Under the pieces are notes generated by a model, which did not search any database, was not told the DNA's origin, and worked only from the letters and a program-made list of their open reading frames with translations. 62,889 bases of DNA from Myxococcota bacterium (GTDB taxonomy: Bacteria > Myxococcota_A > Polyangia > HGW-17): contig JAHJMN010000101.1 of NCBI GenBank assembly GCA_018821305.1, forward strand, positions 1 to 62,889, given 5' to 3'. The position numbers and the translations under genes were made by a program. Below, piece after piece: positions 60,801 to 62,889 of this stretch (the stretch's first letter is position 1; each line of letters begins with the position of its first letter).

Positions 60801-62423
60801 GGTGTAAATCAGATCAGTTTGGGTTTTTCCCATTCCTGTGCACTTCTCAATGACGAAACAGTAAAATGCTGGGGCTCCAATAGTAGCGGACAAATTGGCG
60901 ATGGTACATCAACCTCAAGGCTCAGTCCTGTTTCTGTAGTTGGCCTCTCTGGAGTATCAGCAATTGCTGTTAATGGAGCAAGCAGTTGTGCGCTGTTAAG
61001 TGATAAAACAGTAAAATGCTGGGGCTCCAATAGTAGCGGACAAGTTGGTGATGGTACGACATATTCAAGAAATACTCCTAATGCGGTAATAAATCTCACT
61101 GAAGTAAGAGAGCTTATACATGGAGGAACCGGTGTCACTGCAATAAAAGAAGATAATACAATATTGAGTTGGGGTAACAATTACCGTGGGTTTCTTGGGG
61201 ACGGGACGACAATAAACAGGAGCAGTCCTGTTGAATCGATCAATTATGGCGCTACTCAGAAAATATCAAGAGGTGATCAAGTCACCTGCATAATAGATGA
61301 TGGTAATAAAGTAAAATGTCTTGGATCAAATGAAGGTGGTAATTTGGGAATAGGAACAAATTATGATAATTTGGATCACCTTTTTCCAGAATTTGTTCAA
61401 TTTGAAACTGAAATACCAGCGCATGAATCAGTAACACTAACAGAAATCCATTGGAACCCATCGGTCGTTGATGATACATATGGGGAATTTATTGAATTAT
61501 ATAATTATACTTCAAAGGACGTGAACTTTTTTAATTGTTCTCTCCTTGTTGGTTCTACTGAATATGAGTTGGAGGATATTGTTATTCCAAGTCTTGGAAC
61601 AGTAGTATTTGCCTCCAACGATAATCCACTGACAAATGGCGGTTTTACTGCTGATGGATTGATTTATGGAGGATTCACGCTGGAAAATTCGAATGCGGAG
61701 ACCATATCTGTTAAGTGCTATGAAATTCTGGAAATGGACAGCATTGATTTTGCAGGAGCTGCCTTGCCTGCTGGTGGTGACGGAATTTCCATGCAACTTG
61801 GAACTGAATTTTATTCAAATAAACAAAATGATTCATCAGCGGCGTGGTGTGATTCAAGTCAATCTTATGGAGATGGGGATCTTGGTACACCAGGAGCAAT
61901 GAATGAGCTTTGTACGAAAAATATTATTTATGGAACCTCCTTTACTGAGCATCCACCCTGGACTACAGACGGACAATGGGCTTCAGGAATGACTAAAAGT
62001 TTTTATACGACTATTCCCGAATGTTACAGCTCAAATACCTGTTTAGGGTCAAATCTTGAATTAAGTTACTGGGGCTCAGATGACTACAGTACTGGTTATG
62101 TCGTTTCCCCACCAATTGACTTAACTGGAGTTACAACTGCACAATTAAATTTCAAAGCATATATTTATGCTGATAATTACAGTGAATATTATGGCTTTCA
62201 GGTTTCCACTAATTCAGGTGCAATGACAAATACATTAACTGAAACAAGTCTTCCTTATACATCTTCATATGGATGGCACTTTTTAAGTGATGATTGGCAT
62301 GACATTACTGTTGATTTGACACCCTGGGCAGGCTCCATTGTTTATTTAAAATTTGGATTAAGAGGTTGGACTAGTTTTGGATCAGGAATATATATTGATG
62401 ACTTATTTGTTACAGGAAATTAA
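57828..62423 (+). CDS. Large surface lipoprotein: EGF-like, RCC1, lamin-tail and C-terminal jelly-roll domains
   Basis: 1531 residues. Lipobox AYSGC followed by DDDD (Cys20). Four EGF-like modules (about 32-190) each have C-EG-TCSGHGTC and CNCETGYH. Next comes a cadherin/Ig-like domain (ADGDTLTLNVES), then a first set of RCC1-like repeats (about 285-610, W-x-x-x-S-x-G-x-x-H-T-CG...LYCWG-x-N-x-x-G-Q-LG). Two Calx-beta-like spacers follow (about 640-850), then a second RCC1 set (about 860-1190, CALL-D-TVKCWGSNSSGQ-GDG). A lamin-tail domain (LTEIHWNPS...GEFIELYN) and a C-terminal MAM/jelly-roll-like domain with a Cys pair (ECYSSNTC) end it. GAGGAGA precedes the ATG. An adhesin-like or matrix role is likely. 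Confidence 0.88.
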   Translation: MRKSLFILFSVLTAIAYSGCDDDDSNNSSSVCEGITCSGHGTCFDVGGNPSCACELGYHSQQLNCLSDTNPCEGVTCSGHGTCVDMGNGSVSCNCETGYHAESLDCVEDDAVCEGITCSGHGTCSDDGSGNPLCNCETGYHADGTECIADSIVCEGITCSGHGTCSDDGSGNPVCNCETGYHADGTECIRDNSAPQITSTPETDIYSGSMYTYDITCTDADGDTLTLNVESQDTCGGNITDNGNGTGSYSFTPTAAGNCNMSIECCDGSLCGIQATIININNNPESWDVLSSTYNHTCGIKSGILYCWGMNSNGQLGNNSITDRFYPTRVEGVGWTHVAAGYTHTCGIKGGYLFCWGEGIAVGDGTNIDKLVPTQVGLSNAWTYITSGGSFSCGLRGGELYCWGYNYSGQLGNGTNTVSYAPVKIGTDTDWSIVSAGGGHTCGLRNQNLYCWGNNSYNQSGPVYSNVPLRVGIETGWTTVSSGYSHTCGIIQGNLFCWGANSDYQLGTGDSVNKTNPVKIGTDIDWTFISSGNSHTCGIRTSGALYCWGRNLYHQLGDGAESINTPAQIGVDTWGVVTTGERMSCGLLSGNDLYCWGNNNWGQCGSSINETYRWNSQDGKLWDIVSPQKVTSSEKISLFRQSKVAFSENDTTVNSFLVVLGSEPSDDVNVVLAPDVDGRIVLDATQLLFTPENWSAPQIVHYSADLTNLYDDDDVNLNIESGPAVSADAGYNELAGNSIPLEITDDDTFGFILTTDKRINLPEGSTGAYKFVLTSKPYGNVSVPVISSNPSILIPDVNNIVFTPDNWNVEQTVNVSIAEDNVENFDPRIFRLFVGPAVSSDLQYNNLSMDDLYIETGVSGIFSDISCGEYGCCAIDFNQNLWCWGDKGKRFETISNVLSVSVGGSLGCVLKSDQSVWCWGGGQLGDGTTNSSTDPVQVLDMTNAESISCGYFHCCAIIDDGSLKCWGRNSSGQLGIGNTGTYLSPVTVPLTGVNQISLGFSHSCALLNDETVKCWGSNSSGQIGDGTSTSRLSPVSVVGLSGVSAIAVNGASSCALLSDKTVKCWGSNSSGQVGDGTTYSRNTPNAVINLTEVRELIHGGTGVTAIKEDNTILSWGNNYRGFLGDGTTINRSSPVESINYGATQKISRGDQVTCIIDDGNKVKCLGSNEGGNLGIGTNYDNLDHLFPEFVQFETEIPAHESVTLTEIHWNPSVVDDTYGEFIELYNYTSKDVNFFNCSLLVGSTEYELEDIVIPSLGTVVFASNDNPLTNGGFTADGLIYGGFTLENSNAETISVKCYEILEMDSIDFAGAALPAGGDGISMQLGTEFYSNKQNDSSAAWCDSSQSYGDGDLGTPGAMNELCTKNIIYGTSFTEHPPWTTDGQWASGMTKSFYTTIPECYSSNTCLGSNLELSYWGSDDYSTGYVVSPPIDLTGVTTAQLNFKAYIYADNYSEYYGFQVSTNSGAMTNTLTETSLPYTSSYGWHFLSDDWHDITVDLTPWAGSIVYLKFGLRGWTSFGSGIYIDDLFVTGN

Positions 62424-62503
62424 GAGTATGGATGTAAAAAATTGTTAAACCCGGTCAGTGCTCCTTTCAAACGCAAAACAAAGTCTCCTCAAAAATTTAT
62501 TTA

Positions 62504-62645
62504 GTTACTGTCCTGAAATACGGGAAATCAAATTTTTCGCCGATTTTTTGCTCAGGACAGTAACCGCAAGGTGTTGAAAATATTAATAGTGGCCGGATAG
62601 AATTTTTAATAAAATTCTTCGCGAAGCGAATTTCCGGACACGAAC
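62504..62645 (+). mobile_element. Type A paired-hairpin MITE-like element, copy A5
   Basis: 142 bp from GTTACTGTCCTGAAATACG to CCGGACACGAAC. Flanks TATTTA (left) and TATTTG (right), one mismatch. Hairpin 2 has compensating changes: GTGGCCGGAT pairs with TCCGGACAC, and GAATTTTTAATAAAATTC keeps its stem, so pairing is conserved while sequence varies. Confidence 0.92.
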
Positions 62646-62750
62646 TATTTGGAATCAGGGATGGACACAAAAGGATTTTCACATGATATTCTCGTTGTTA
62701 ACGAAAGATGTTTTGGGTAGAGACTGAATTGTTGAAATGAGGTATAAGTA

Positions 62751-62889
62751 GTTACTGTCCTGAAATACCGAAAATCAAATTTTTCGCCCGATTTTTGCTC
62801 AGGACAGTAACCGCAAGGTGTTGAATTTATTGTAGTGGCCTGTTAGGATTTTTAATAAAATCCTTCGCGAAGCGAATTACAGGACACGA
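62751..62889 (+). mobile_element. Type A paired-hairpin MITE-like element, copy A6 (cut by window end)
   Basis: Starts GTTACTGTCCTGAAATACC after TAAGTA and runs to ...CAGGACACGA at the last base. By comparison with the other copies it needs about three more bases (ending GAAC), so the right target duplication is outside the window. It is 105 bases downstream of A5 in the same orientation. Confidence 0.9.

Noticed and set aside
14361-62889. Interpretation of the A/B elements as integron attC sites
   Set aside because: attC sites have a single imperfect stem with extrahelical bases and follow cassette genes in one orientation. These elements have two stems, 6-bp target duplications and both orientations, and there is no integrase.
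14361-62889. A/B elements as simple rho-independent terminators
   Set aside because: Several lie upstream of start codons or in divergent gaps (14361, 57656), and their ends carry target duplications; terminator activity could be a side effect only.

Overview
The window reads as a piece of chromosome from an uncultured, low-to-mid GC, Gram-negative bacterium with a deltaproteobacterial or myxobacterial-type gene repertoire. The signs are Hanks-type Ser/Thr kinases with PEGA, zinc-ribbon and tandem-kinase architectures, DUF4215-type Cys-rich repeats, a MopE-like Cys/Asp motif, RCC1 and EGF repeats in lipoproteins, a trypsin-like protease with a MYXO-CTERM-like tail, lipoproteins and outer-membrane barrels, TatB, and RND/TolC systems. 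I saw no tRNA, rRNA, CRISPR array, transposase or phage gene. The taxonomic call is an inference from gene content only.

Layout. Positions 1-770 are non-coding and hold AT-rich degenerate repeats and a GGCAGGAA microsatellite. Positions 829-11762 are a metalloid-resistance island on the + strand: ArsR with its palindromic operator, ArsP permease, ArsE/ArsF thiol-redox proteins, ArsG permease, thioredoxin-type ArsC and Acr3, followed by a tripartite RND pump and a rhodanese-like lipoprotein. Then come a lytic transglycosylase (-), a histidine-kinase-like protein without a recognisable ATP site, a Cys-rich serine protease, DksA, an orphan flagellin-like protein (-), an MFS transporter, and a TolC-like/TatB pair (-). 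Positions 23333-28889 form a signalling cluster: Zn-ribbon/kinase/PEGA protein, periplasmic TPR-like protein, double cyclic-nucleotide-binding protein and beta-barrel. This runs into a tight run of housekeeping and redox genes: MtaB, isochorismatase-like hydrolase, FAD oxidoreductase, RlmN-like radical SAM protein and a class D beta-lactamase. Positions 34034-42587 carry three more kinase genes, one with two kinase domains and one fused to an ATPase/TPR module. Positions 42603-46717 encode surface-type lipoprotein and propeller proteins (-). hisS follows, then a polysaccharide-export set (beta-barrel, short OPX lipoprotein, Wzy-like polymerase), a zinc-ribbon/propeller protein, a very A-rich gap, a helical protein, and a 1531-residue EGF/RCC1/lamin-tail lipoprotein.

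The strongest signal not explained by genes is a family of small palindromic mobile elements. Type A (142 bp; six copies, one cut by the window edge) and type B (153 bp; two copies) share terminal inverted repeats (GTTACTGTCCTG-like and CAGGACACGAAC). Each is built of two consecutive hairpins joined by a linker, and each is flanked by 6-bp direct repeats that always end in TA next to the GTT end. One copy inserted across a stop codon and rebuilt it. These look like MITEs moved by a transposase located elsewhere. A second, unrelated family of about 200 bp (called C here) is modular. It combines a TTCGGAGTAATACGA head, interchangeable mid-segments and opposed CCTG/CAGG short-repeat arms, and lies in at least six intergenic gaps.
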